This document shows, piece by piece, positions 25,945-34,263 of a stretch of DNA of 64,000 nt. The stretch's first letter is position 1; every line of letters starts with the position of its first letter. Location of the stretch: contig NZ_KB903218.1 in NCBI RefSeq assembly GCF_000379625.1, positions 434,001 to 498,000 of the forward strand, written 5' to 3'. The notes below the pieces were generated by a model that ran no database searches, was not told the DNA's origin, and was given only the letters and a program-made list of their open reading frames with translations. Source of the stretch: Actinomycetospora chiangmaiensis DSM 45062. GTDB taxonomy: Bacteria; Actinomycetota; Actinomycetes; Mycobacteriales; Pseudonocardiaceae. Made by a program: the position numbers and the translations under genes.

Positions 25945-26226
25945 TCAGTGCTCGTGGTCGTGCTCGGCGGCACCGGGCGGCGGCGCCTGCTCGCCCAGCC
26001 GCTCGCGGGCCTCGGCGACGACGTCGGCGGTGTTCAGCCGGACCCGCTCGGCGCCGGCCTCCGCGGCGCGCGACACCTTCAGGCCGATCGTGGTGACGGC
26101 GACCGCGGACTCGTGCACCGCACGGCCGCCGGAGAGCTTCTTCACGCCCTCGACGACGGCGACCCCGGCCACGCCGCTCGCCACCGCTCCGGCCGCCCTC
26201 GCCGCCAGCGCACCCCACGCCACCAT
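25945..26226 (-). CDS. PacL1-like DUF1490 metallochaperone-type protein
   Basis: The product is 93 aa. N-terminal Ala/Gly-rich membrane helix (LAARAAGAVASGVAGVAVVEG), a basic patch with KKLSGGRAVHESAV, and a charged C-terminal helix ending in the metal-binding tail EHDHEH. Length, domain and genetic linkage to ctpC match PacL1 (Rv3269), which stabilises and clusters CtpC in the membrane and binds zinc through its C-terminal His/Asp motif. The ATG has a GAGGAG ribosome site. Confidence 0.88.
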   Translation of the reverse strand: MVAWGALAARAAGAVASGVAGVAVVEGVKKLSGGRAVHESAVAVTTIGLKVSRAAEAGAERVRLNTADVVAEARERLGEQAPPPGAAEHDHEH

Positions 26227-26436
26227 GCCGTCGTCTCCTCGCCCGCTCCGTGTCGACCGCCGTGAATTGCCGGCCGACGCTGGTCCACCTCACGGGCACA
26301 TCCGCAGGTCGGGACCGAGATCACGACCCTTGTCGGTCATGATTGTCGGTCCCATCTCACCACGGGAGTGACGACGGCGTGCGCCCGATCGGGGGGTGGC
26401 TGACCTCGATCGGATGGCGTCCGTCACGATCTCGGG
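26227..26436. other. Divergent promoter region of the zinc operon and the kinase gene
   Basis: This 210-bp region contains two direct copies of TTGTCGGTC (26330-26338 and 26343-26351), 13 bp apart, which could be a regulator site. No palindrome of the Zur or SmtB type was obvious. No small gene was seen. Confidence 0.4.
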
Positions 26437-28311
26437 GTGGCGGACGGCGAGCACGGGACCTCCGACGGCGCGGGTACGGTCGTCACCCTCGACGACGGCG
26501 CGGCCCCCGCGGTCGTCGGCGACCGTTTCGAGCTCGGCGCGCGGCTCGGCCGCGGGGCGACCGCGACGGTCTACCGCGCCCAGGACCGCCTCCTGCAGCG
26601 CGAGGTGGCGGTGAAGCTCTTCGCACCCGGCGTCGGGACCCTCGACTCCGCCGCGGTGCGCCGTGAGCTGCAGGCGGCGGCCCAGGTCTCGCACCCCGGG
26701 GTGCTCGACGTGTTCGACGTCGGCGAGACCGGCGACCGCGTCTTCCTCGTGACGCGGCTCGTCACCGGCGGCTCGCTGGCGGACACCCTGGCGGCCGGAC
26801 CGCTGCCGACCGCGGTGGTGGTGGGGCTCGCCGTCGAGATGCTGGCCGCCCTCGCCCACGTGCACGCGCTGGGCATCGTCCACCGCGACGTGAAGCCCGC
26901 GAACATCCTGCTCGACCCGGCGGACGACGCGCACGACGACGACCCGGACGACCCGGACGACCACGGGCCGGGGCGGGTCCACCCCGTGCTCGCCGACTTC
27001 GGCGTCGCCGCCGTGGCCACCGCGACGACCGCCCACGGGCAGGTCACCGGCACCGCCGCCTACCTGGCGCCCGAGCAGGTGCGCGGGGACGACGTCGGGT
27101 CCCCGGCCGACGTCTACGCCCTGGGGCTCGTGCTGCTCGAGTGCCGCACCGGGCGCCGCGAGTTCCCCGGCGGGCCGGTCGAGTCCTCGGTCGCCCGGCT
27201 GCACCGTGACCCGGTGGTCCCGCCCGGGCTGCCCGACGAGCTGCGGGACCTGCTCGTGGCCATGACCGCCGCCGCCCCGGTCGACCGTCCCTCCGCCGAG
27301 GCCGCCCGGACCCGCCTCCGTGCGCTCGCACCGACCCCGGGACCCGACGGGGAGACGTCGGCCGTGCGTGTGGCGGTGGCGGCCGAGGGGCCGTCGCGCT
27401 CGTCGGTCGTGATCGGCCCGACCGTCGTCGTGCCCGGCCCCGCCGCCTGCGGTGACGGCCGTACGTCACTGCCGGCGCCCCGTACCGGCGACGCCGCACC
27501 GTCGCGGGCCGCCGTCCCGCTCGCCGTCGTCGCCCCGACGCCGCCCGCGAGCCCCGTCGGGACCTCGGCCCGGACCGGCTCGCTGCGTCGCGGTCTGCTC
27601 GGCGCCGCGGCCGTGCTCGTGCTGGCCGGCGGAGTGGTCGGGGGTGTCGTGCTGACGGGTGACTCCTCGCCGCTGAGCGCCCGGGTGCCCGACCCGGCGC
27701 CCGCCGCCCCCGTCGTCGCGGCGCCCGCCGCGCCGGCGCCCGCGCCCGCCGTCGCGCCGGGGACGGAGCCCGTCGTGGCCGACCCCGCCGAGCCGACCGA
27801 CCCGACGGACGTGACCCCGGGCACCGCGCCGGGCGCCCCCGACGGTGGCGACGCCCCGCTCCCGCAGATCCCGGCGCCCGCCCCGGCCCCCGGCGCGCCG
27901 GCTGTGCCGGCACCGCCCGCGGCGTGTCGCAGCGTCGTGTCCTCGCTGTCCGGGGCGGGCGCGACGGTGCGCATCCTGTTCACCAACCGCGGCGACACGG
28001 CGTGCACGGTGCGGGGGTTCCCCGCGGTGTCGTTCGTGGCGGGCGGGAGGACCGTCGGCGACCCCGCGACCCGGGCCGGGACGCGTGGGCCCGCTCTCAC
28101 GCTCGCCCCCGGCGGGTCCGTCGCCGCGACGCTGCGGATCGCGCCGGTGACGGAGTTTGACGCGACGACCTGCGCCGCCGTCGACGTCTCCGGGCTGCGC
28201 GTCCGGGCTCCGGGCACGTCGGCCCCGGCGACGCTGCCGCGGGCGGGGAAGGCCTGCTCGGGCCCGATCGCGACACCGCAGCTGCGGGTGTCGCCGGTCG
28301 CCGCCCTCTAG
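26437..28311 (+). CDS. Serine/threonine protein kinase with Asp/His-rich insert and DUF4232 domain
   Basis: The product is 624 aa. Kinase domain about 28-290: glycine loop LGRGATATVYRA, ATP Lys in VAVKLF, catalytic loop IVHRDVKPANILL, then an unusual Asp/His-rich stretch of about 20 residues (DDAHDDDPDDPDDHG) before ADFGVA, and GTAAYLAPEQ. A Pro-rich juxtamembrane region, one membrane helix (GLLGAAAVLVLAGGVVGGVVL), a long Ala/Pro extracellular stalk and a C-terminal DUF4232 domain (CRSVVSSLSGAGATVRILFT to CAAVDVSGLRV) follow. All kinase catalytic residues are present. It is divergent from the zinc exporter operon, and a metal-responsive role for the insert is conceivable. Confidence 0.9.
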   Translation: MADGEHGTSDGAGTVVTLDDGAAPAVVGDRFELGARLGRGATATVYRAQDRLLQREVAVKLFAPGVGTLDSAAVRRELQAAAQVSHPGVLDVFDVGETGDRVFLVTRLVTGGSLADTLAAGPLPTAVVVGLAVEMLAALAHVHALGIVHRDVKPANILLDPADDAHDDDPDDPDDHGPGRVHPVLADFGVAAVATATTAHGQVTGTAAYLAPEQVRGDDVGSPADVYALGLVLLECRTGRREFPGGPVESSVARLHRDPVVPPGLPDELRDLLVAMTAAAPVDRPSAEAARTRLRALAPTPGPDGETSAVRVAVAAEGPSRSSVVIGPTVVVPGPAACGDGRTSLPAPRTGDAAPSRAAVPLAVVAPTPPASPVGTSARTGSLRRGLLGAAAVLVLAGGVVGGVVLTGDSSPLSARVPDPAPAAPVVAAPAAPAPAPAVAPGTEPVVADPAEPTDPTDVTPGTAPGAPDGGDAPLPQIPAPAPAPGAPAVPAPPAACRSVVSSLSGAGATVRILFTNRGDTACTVRGFPAVSFVAGGRTVGDPATRAGTRGPALTLAPGGSVAATLRIAPVTEFDATTCAAVDVSGLRVRAPGTSAPATLPRAGKACSGPIATPQLRVSPVAAL

Positions 28312-29066
28312 CCCCGGGCGGCCGCGAGGACGGGCCGCCCGCACTCGACGGCGTGGGCGAACCGCAGCGTCGTGGTGAGCCAGAGCAGCACGTCGTGCAG
28401 GCGCAGGGGCCCGGGCCGGGCGTCGTCGAGCACGGCGGCGACGGCGGCCGCCAGTGCGGCGAACGCCTCGTCGTTGGCGCGCAGTTCCCGGGCCACCACG
28501 GCCTCGACGCCGCTGTCGCCCTCCTCGACGTGGGGGAGCAGCGCGCGGCGGGTGGTGGGCGTGAGGTGCGGGACGAGGCCCGGGTGCCGGTGGTGCAGGG
28601 CGGCGAGGACGTGGCCGGCGTGCGGACCGGCGTCGTCCCCGAGGCGGCGCAGCAGCGCGCCCACCGTCCCTGGCTCGTCCAGCACCGAGAACTCCGCGGC
28701 GGGCAGGGCGTGGAACGGCCGTCCGGCGGCCCGGGAGCAGGCCGCGTCGACGAGCGGCCCGACGCGGACCAGCGCGTCGTGCACCTCGTGCCAGCCGCTG
28801 CGGTCGAGGCGGCCGTGGAGCCCCTCGGCGACGAGGACGTCCGCGTCGAGGCCGGTGCTGCCCGGACGGGCGTCGAACCGTGCCCAGCCGTAGGCCGGCA
28901 CCTGCACCCAGCGGCCCTCGGGGCGGCCCGGCGAGCGGAAGCGCAGCCACCGGCGGCCCCGGGCGTAGCCGACCACCGCGGCGAGGGCGTGGTCGAGCGG
29001 CACCGCCTCCGGGCCGAGGCCCGGCAGCCGGAGCACGATCCCGGTCCGTTCCGCTCCGCTCGTCAT
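28308..29066 (-). CDS. Uncharacterised actinobacterial protein, possibly DUF6308-like
   Basis: The product is 252 aa from the ATG at 29066. The N-terminal part (GYARGRRWLRFRSPGRP, WVQVPAYGWARFDARPG) looks like a beta-rich module; the C-terminal half is helical with LHHRHPGLVPHLTPTTRRAL and LRLHDVLLWLTTTLRFAH, which vaguely recalls DUF6308 proteins. I cannot assign a function. It is convergent with the kinase gene; the two share the stop tetranucleotide CTAG. Confidence 0.6.
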   Translation of the reverse strand: MTSGAERTGIVLRLPGLGPEAVPLDHALAAVVGYARGRRWLRFRSPGRPEGRWVQVPAYGWARFDARPGSTGLDADVLVAEGLHGRLDRSGWHEVHDALVRVGPLVDAACSRAAGRPFHALPAAEFSVLDEPGTVGALLRRLGDDAGPHAGHVLAALHHRHPGLVPHLTPTTRRALLPHVEEGDSGVEAVVARELRANDEAFAALAAAVAAVLDDARPGPLRLHDVLLWLTTTLRFAHAVECGRPVLAAARG

Positions 29067-29239
29067 CGCCGACGATGGTGCCGGATCGGGCGGCCGGTCG
29101 GGCGGCGACAGGACGACGATTCGCGATGTGGCCACGCGGGGCATCACCGGCCACCGCGGTCCACATCGAGGGCGGCGGACGATCCTGCGCCCCCGCACAA
29201 CAGCGAGGGAGGCGCCTCTCCGTCCCCAGGAGCACCTGC

Positions 29240-29914
29240 ATGAGCACTCGCGACACCGGCTTCCGCGCCCTCCACGACATCGGCCTGGCGGCCTGGTTCG
29301 GCGGCTCGCTCTTCGGCGTCGCCGGCCTGAACGCCGCGGCCGAGGAAGCCGACCAGCAGCGCACCACCGCCCGCATCACGAGCATCGGCTGGGCGAAGTG
29401 GAGCCCGGTCAACACCGCGCTCATCGGCGCCCACCTCGTCGGCGGCGCCGGGCTGCTCGCGGCGAACCGCAAGCGGGCCGCGGCCCAGAAGGGTGCCGCC
29501 GGGACGACGATCGCCAAGCTCGTCCTCACCGGCGCCGCGCTGGGCGTGACCGCCTACACGCGGGTGGTGGGCAAGAAGGTCGAGGACGCGGTCATCCATG
29601 ACTCGCCCGGCATCTCCTCGAGCACCACCACGCACCTCGACCGCGGCACCACGCAGGAGGGGCGCGGCGGCGCCGCCCAGGCCGTGCAGGAGGCCGACAA
29701 GCGGGCGGGCCAGGCGATGAGCGCCGCCGCCGAGTCCCTGCCGATCGGGGCCGCGCAGGCGCAGCGCCAGCTGCACGTGCTGCAGCTGGTCGTCCCCGCG
29801 CTCACCGGGGCGCTCGTGGTGCTCAACGCCCAGGCCGGGGAGCAGCAGAAGCCGACCGACCAGCTCCGCGGGGTCGCTCGCTCTGTCGGGTCGGCTCTGG
29901 GCGTCGCGGCCTGA
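29240..29914 (+). CDS. Uncharacterised membrane-associated protein
   Basis: The product is 224 aa from an ATG preceded by AGGAG. Hydrophobic stretches occur at DIGLAAWFGGSLFGVAGL, STALIG-type residues around 55-75, LVLTGAALGVTAYTRVVG near 95 and QLVVPALTGALVVLNAQAG near 185, separated by a polar region rich in Ser, Thr and Gln. No family was recognised. It stands alone. Confidence 0.6.
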   Translation: MSTRDTGFRALHDIGLAAWFGGSLFGVAGLNAAAEEADQQRTTARITSIGWAKWSPVNTALIGAHLVGGAGLLAANRKRAAAQKGAAGTTIAKLVLTGAALGVTAYTRVVGKKVEDAVIHDSPGISSSTTTHLDRGTTQEGRGGAAQAVQEADKRAGQAMSAAAESLPIGAAQAQRQLHVLQLVVPALTGALVVLNAQAGEQQKPTDQLRGVARSVGSALGVAA

Positions 29915-30024
29915 CCTCGCCGGACGTGGACCCGGGACGAATCCCTGGTGCACGGTCGAACCTTCTCGTCCTGCGGTTCACGTCCGACGCCGTGCGACAC
30001 CCCGATGCTCCCGTGGGGGGACCC

Positions 30025-30378
30025 ATGGCGTCTCGCGCCTTCCCGACCGACCCGACCGACCCGTCCGGCCCGACCGGCCCGACCGTCGTCGTCGAGCTCA
30101 TCGGTGACCTCGACCGACCCGCCCGCGAGCGGCTGGAGGCGCTCCTCGTCGCGCTCGCCCCGGTGCCCCAGGCGATCGTCGTCGACGTGTCCGAGGCGTG
30201 GTGCGACTCCTCGCTCGCCCTGGCCCGGCTGTGCCGGTTCCGGGCGGCCAGGCACGCCCGGGGGCTCGCGTGCCGGCTGCGTGGCCTGCACCCCGACGTG
30301 GCGCCGGACTGGGAGCAGGTGCCGCTCGAGCAGCTGTTCGCGGTCTACGCCGATTCCCGCCGCCCGGCCGCGGGGTAG
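30025..30378 (+). CDS. STAS-like (anti-sigma antagonist fold) protein
   Basis: The product is 117 aa from the ATG at 30025 after a GGGGGG run; a GTG at 29926 is possible. The strand-helix pattern VVVELIGDLDRPARERLEAL, QAIVVDVSEAWCDSSLALAR and RGLACRLRGLHPDV is that of a STAS domain, with CDSS in the position where SpoIIAA-type antagonists carry their phosphorylatable DS. The N terminus has an imperfect Thr-Asp-Pro/Gly-Pro repeat. No anti-sigma factor gene is adjacent. Confidence 0.65.
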   Translation: MASRAFPTDPTDPSGPTGPTVVVELIGDLDRPARERLEALLVALAPVPQAIVVDVSEAWCDSSLALARLCRFRAARHARGLACRLRGLHPDVAPDWEQVPLEQLFAVYADSRRPAAG

Positions 30379-30387
30379 GCGCACCCG

Positions 30388-31179
30388 TCAGGTGACGTAG
30401 GGCGAGGCGGGCGCCGGCACCGGTGTCACCGTGGTCACCCGGAGGCGGGCGGTGCCCGGCGTCACGGCCGGCGTCCACCGTCCGACCACCCGCACCCAGG
30501 TGTCGCGGGCGGGGGCCGGTGGGCCGTCGACCGCGACCAGGTAACTGCGGGCGTCCGCCGCGCAGCAGCTGATCGCGGTCCGCGTGACGTACCACCCGCC
30601 GTCGTCGGCCGGGGTGACGAAGCCGACGAGGGCGACGTCCCGGTCGGCGATCCCGCGACCCGCGTCGTAGGCGGCGCGCACGGCGTAGTCCGGGACCGCC
30701 AGCTCCACCGGGCCCGCGGGCGGCAGCGGGCCCGACCTCGCCGTCGTCGCCGGCACCGTCGGCCCCTGCCGGGCGGCGGCCCAACTGCCCAGCGGGCTCG
30801 CCGGGACGAGGAGCACCAGCAGAACCGGGACCACGAGCAACCACCCGACGGCGGGTCGGTGCCCGGCGCCCTGACCGCGGTCGCGGTCCGCCTCCCGCGC
30901 GGCCGCGATCTCCGCCGGGGCGGCCGCCAACGGCCCGTGGGTGTGGAGTCGGGCCGCGCGGCGCCCGTCGTCGTGACCGCCGGGACGGTCGGGACGGTCG
31001 GGCCGCCGCGCCCAGCCGACCAGGCCGGCCGCTCCGGCGACCAGCAGCAGGACCGCCGTCGCCAGCAACCACCACCGGTGCGAGGGCCGGACGTAGTCGA
31101 GGTAGCCGCCGGTCAGCGTCGAGACGGCCAGCACCAGACCGACGACGGCCAGCAGTCCCGCGCCGAGGTCGCGCCTCAC
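30388..31179 (-). CDS. TIGR03943/DUF1980 family membrane protein, copy 2
   Basis: The product is 263 aa. Two N-terminal helices (LGAGLLAVVGLVLAVSTLTG and WWLLATAVLLLVAGAAGLVG), a His/Asp/Arg-rich loop, a third helix, then the extracytoplasmic domain with YVTRTAISCCAADARSYLV. The GTG overlaps the stop of the UPF0718 permease upstream (GTGA). It is paralogous to the protein at 12754-13470, with a longer charged loop. Confidence 0.85.
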   Translation of the reverse strand: MRRDLGAGLLAVVGLVLAVSTLTGGYLDYVRPSHRWWLLATAVLLLVAGAAGLVGWARRPDRPDRPGGHDDGRRAARLHTHGPLAAAPAEIAAAREADRDRGQGAGHRPAVGWLLVVPVLLVLLVPASPLGSWAAARQGPTVPATTARSGPLPPAGPVELAVPDYAVRAAYDAGRGIADRDVALVGFVTPADDGGWYVTRTAISCCAADARSYLVAVDGPPAPARDTWVRVVGRWTPAVTPGTARLRVTTVTPVPAPASPYVT

Positions 31180-32135
31180 AGCAGCAGGGTCCCGACGACG
31201 AGCGTGGTCGCGATGGCGACGACGAAGGTCAGCGGCCCGAGCCGGGCCGCGACCGGGGGCCCGAAGGTCCCCGCCTGCATGGCGGCCAGCTTCACGTCGA
31301 TCGCCGGGCCCACGACGAGGAAGGCGAGCTTCGCGGTGTCGGAGAACGCCGTCAGGCTCGCGACGACGAAGGCGTCGGCCTCGGAGCACACCGCCAGCAG
31401 CACGGCGAGCAGCCCGAGCACGACCACGGAGAGCAGCGGGACCCCCGCCACGGCGCCCACCCAGGTCGGGGGGACGGCCACGTTCAGCGTCGCCGCGCAC
31501 GCGGCGCCGACGACGAGGAAGCCACCCGCGTGCAGCAGGTCGTGCGTCACGACGCCGAGCACGCCGTCGTCGTGGTGGTGGGTCCCGCGGCGCACCGGGA
31601 GGGGCCGCCCCAGGCGGGTCCACAGCCACCCGACGACCGTCGCGACGACGAGGGAGGCGATCGCCCGGGCCAGGACCATGCGCGGCTGCCCGGGGAACGC
31701 GACCGCGGTCGCCACCAGGACCACCGGGTTCACCGCGGGGGAGGAGAGCATGAACGCCAGCGCCGCCGACGGCCGGACGCCGCGGTCGACCAGGCGCGCG
31801 GCCAGTGGCACCGACCCGCACTCGCAGCCGGGCAGGGCCGCGCCCGCGACGGCGGCCACCGGGACCGCGGCCGTCGGGTTCGCCGGGACGACGGCCCGCA
31901 GCGCCCGGTCGGGCACGAGCACCGTCACGACCGCGCCGACGACGACGCCGAGCGCGAGGTAGGGCAGGGCCTGCAGGACGATCGCGACGAAGACGGTCGA
32001 CCAGGTCTGCCACGTGGGCGCGGTCCCGACGCCGACGGCGAACACCTCCGGCCCGACCAGCACGAGGACGAGGGCCGAGAGGACGAGGAGCAGCCCGAGG
32101 GGTGCCGGGCCGGACGTTCCTACGGAGCGTGAGAT
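31176..32135 (-). CDS. UPF0718 family permease, copy 2, apparently starting at AUC
   Basis: The product is 319 aa if it starts at the ATC at 32135, 295 aa from the first canonical codon, a GTG at 32063. Signatures: IVLQALPYLALGVVVG, ALPGCECGSVPLAARL, MLSSPAVNPVVLVATAVAF, a His-rich loop GTHHHDD, AVCSEADAFVVASL and VGPAIDVKLAAMQAGTFG. The GTG start would cut TM1 (LLLVLSALVLVLVGPEVF), which is intact in copy 1. A near-ideal AAGGAGGA lies 5 nt before the ATC, with no ATG, GTG or TTG suitably placed. It overlaps its DUF1980 partner. Confidence 0.75.
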   Translation of the reverse strand: MSRSVGTSGPAPLGLLLVLSALVLVLVGPEVFAVGVGTAPTWQTWSTVFVAIVLQALPYLALGVVVGAVVTVLVPDRALRAVVPANPTAAVPVAAVAGAALPGCECGSVPLAARLVDRGVRPSAALAFMLSSPAVNPVVLVATAVAFPGQPRMVLARAIASLVVATVVGWLWTRLGRPLPVRRGTHHHDDGVLGVVTHDLLHAGGFLVVGAACAATLNVAVPPTWVGAVAGVPLLSVVVLGLLAVLLAVCSEADAFVVASLTAFSDTAKLAFLVVGPAIDVKLAAMQAGTFGPPVAARLGPLTFVVAIATTLVVGTLLL

Positions 32136-32148
32136 CGGGTTCCTCCTT
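32133..32148 (-). promoter_or_regulatory. Strong Shine-Dalgarno with apparent AUC start codon
   Basis: On the minus strand AAGGAGGA is followed by ACCCG and then ATC, in frame with the permease. The spacing is optimal, and no canonical start codon is near. This is the direct evidence for a non-canonical initiation codon. Confidence 0.55.
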
Positions 32149-32257
32149 CCGGGCGAGACGGCCCGATCAGCCTAGGACGGGCGTGCCGGGCGCGGCGCCC
32201 GGGCATCACCGGGGCGGACACCCGAGGCACCACCCGAGGCACCCGGAGGACCACGCC

Positions 32258-34018
32258 ATGGCACGCACCGTCGCCGACCAGATGATCGAGGTGCTGGTGC
32301 AGGCCGGCGTCCGGCGCATCTACGGGCTCGTGGGCGACAGCCTGAACCCGATCGTCGACGCCGTCCGCCGCTCCGGCGGCGCGGCGCAGGGCGGGATCGA
32401 CTGGATCCACGTGCACAACGAGGAGGCGGGCGCCCTCGCCGCGGCGGCGGAGGCGCAGCTCACCGGCACGCTCGCGGTGTGCGCCGGCAGCTGCGGGCCG
32501 GGCAACACGCACCTGATCCAGGGGCTGTACGACGCCCACCGGTCGGGCGCGCCGGTGCTGGCGATCGCCTCGCACATCCCGTCGACGCAGATCGGGACCA
32601 CCTACTTCCAGGAGACCCACCCCGAGCGTCTCTTCCTCGAGGCCTCGAGCTGGTGCGAGCTCATCTCCCGGCCGGAGCAGTTGCCGCGGCTGCAGCGGGT
32701 CGCGATCCAGACGGCGCTCGCCGACCGCGGGGTCGCGGTCATGGTCGTCCCGGGGGACGTCACGGCCGAGCCGGTCGCGCACGTGACCGGGACGGGCGAT
32801 CTCGTCGCGCCGTCGTCGGTGGTCGTGCCGGCCCTGGACCGTGTCGAGGCGCTCGCCGAGCACGTGAACCGGGCGGGCCGGGTCACGCTGTTCGTGGGGG
32901 CCGGGGCGCGGGACGCCCGGGAGGAGGTCCTGGCCCTCGCGGAGAAGGTGAAGGCGCCGGTCGGGCACTCGCTGGGCGGCAAGGAGTGGATCCAGTACGA
33001 CAACCCGTACGACGTCGGGATGAGCGGACTGCTCGGCTACGGCGCCTGCTACGAGGCCTCCCACGAGGCGGACCTGCTGGTGCTGCTCGGCACCGACTTC
33101 CCGTACGACGGGTTCCTGCCGCAGGCCCGCACGGTGCAGGTCGACGCGGACGGCCGGCACCTCGGGCGGCGGAGCGTGCTCGATCTCGGCGTCGAGGGCG
33201 ACGTGGGGGAGACCCTCCGGATGCTCCTGCCGCTGATCACCGCGAAGACCGACCGGACGTTCCTCGACGAGATGCTGCGCCACCACGCCGACGCCCTGGA
33301 GCACGTCGTGGACGCCTACACCTCGAAGGTCGCCGAGCACACCCCGATCCACCCCGAGTACGTGGCCGACGTCCTCGACGACGAGCTCGCCGACGACGCG
33401 GTGGTCACGGTCGACACCGGCATGTGCAACGTGTGGGCCGCCCGGTACATCACCCCGACGGGCCGGCGCCGCATCCTCGGGTCGTTCCGCCACGGGACCA
33501 TGGCCAACGCGCTGCCGCACGCGATCGGCGCGGCGGTGTCGCACCCGGGCCGCCAGGTCGTGTCGATGTCCGGCGACGGCGGGCTGACGATGCTGCTCGG
33601 GGAGCTGCTGACCGCGGCCGAGCACGACCTGGACCTCACGGTGGTCGCGTTCAACAACGGCGCGCTGGGCATGATCCGGCTGGAGATGATGGTGGCCGGG
33701 TTCCCGTCCTTCCAGACCGACCACGGCCCCGCCGACCTCGGGGCGATCGCCGCGGCCGCCGGGCTGCACGCGGTGACGGTGGAGCGCCCGGGCGAGCTGC
33801 GCGCGGCGCTCCGGGCCGCCCTCGACCACCGGGGTCCGTCCCTGGTCGACGTGCGCACCGACCCCGACGCCCTCTCCATCCCGCCGCACATCACCGCCGA
33901 GCAGGTCCGCGGGTTCGCCCTCGCGGGCATGCGCACGGTGCTCGCGGGCGGCGTCGGGAAGATGGTCCAGCTCGCCCGGTCGAACCTGCGCTCCATCCCG
34001 CGGCACCCGTTGCGCTAG
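32258..34018 (+). CDS. poxB: Pyruvate oxidase/pyruvate:quinone oxidoreductase (PoxB-like)
   Basis: The product is 586 aa, normal PoxB length. TPP-activating Glu in WIHVHNEEAGALAAAA, FAD/central domain with VLLGTDFPYDGFLPQ, TPP/Mg motif MSGDGGLTMLLGELLTA and VAFNNGALGMI, and the C-terminal segment ARSNLRSIPRHPLR that in PoxB acts as the membrane-binding tail. It oxidises pyruvate to acetate and CO2, passing electrons to quinone. The ATG is preceded by CGGAGGA. It stands between the divergent permease pair and the IorBA operon. Confidence 0.87.
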   Translation: MARTVADQMIEVLVQAGVRRIYGLVGDSLNPIVDAVRRSGGAAQGGIDWIHVHNEEAGALAAAAEAQLTGTLAVCAGSCGPGNTHLIQGLYDAHRSGAPVLAIASHIPSTQIGTTYFQETHPERLFLEASSWCELISRPEQLPRLQRVAIQTALADRGVAVMVVPGDVTAEPVAHVTGTGDLVAPSSVVVPALDRVEALAEHVNRAGRVTLFVGAGARDAREEVLALAEKVKAPVGHSLGGKEWIQYDNPYDVGMSGLLGYGACYEASHEADLLVLLGTDFPYDGFLPQARTVQVDADGRHLGRRSVLDLGVEGDVGETLRMLLPLITAKTDRTFLDEMLRHHADALEHVVDAYTSKVAEHTPIHPEYVADVLDDELADDAVVTVDTGMCNVWAARYITPTGRRRILGSFRHGTMANALPHAIGAAVSHPGRQVVSMSGDGGLTMLLGELLTAAEHDLDLTVVAFNNGALGMIRLEMMVAGFPSFQTDHGPADLGAIAAAAGLHAVTVERPGELRAALRAALDHRGPSLVDVRTDPDALSIPPHITAEQVRGFALAGMRTVLAGGVGKMVQLARSNLRSIPRHPLR

Positions 34019-34263
34019 TCAGCCCCTCCGCGTGTCGAGCCCCGACACGCCGCATCACCCGATCGAGCTAGCAACAAAGTTTCACGTCTGTTTCAGGTCC
34101 GTTGACCTGCGAGAACGACGTTCCGTCGTCGGACTTTCAACCGTCCGTCGCCGGAACGTCGCGTGACCGTTAAAACGTCACTTCGTTGAGGCCCTCAACA
34201 CAGTCCTCGTCCGGACGGCCGCTCCCCCCATGAGCCGTTCGGACGCTGTCGGGAGGGACGACG
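34019..34263. promoter_or_regulatory. Regulatory region upstream of the IorBA-like operon
   Basis: This 245-bp region is visibly richer in A+T than the rest of the window. It contains two palindromes close together: GTGACCGTTAAAACGTCAC at 34163-34181 and GTTGAGGCCCTCAAC at 34185-34199. TTGACC around 34099 could be a -35 element. The ATG of the molybdenum subunit is 65 bp after the second palindrome. Confidence 0.5.

Noticed and set aside
22530-26096. 1188-codon open frame on the plus strand opposite ctpC
   Set aside because: Antisense artefact of GC-rich third positions; ctpC and the YibE/F gene on the other strand have family motifs throughout.
31176-32063. Permease starting at the GTG at 32063
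   Set aside because: It would truncate TM1, lacks a ribosome site, and a near-perfect Shine-Dalgarno lies before the upstream ATC.
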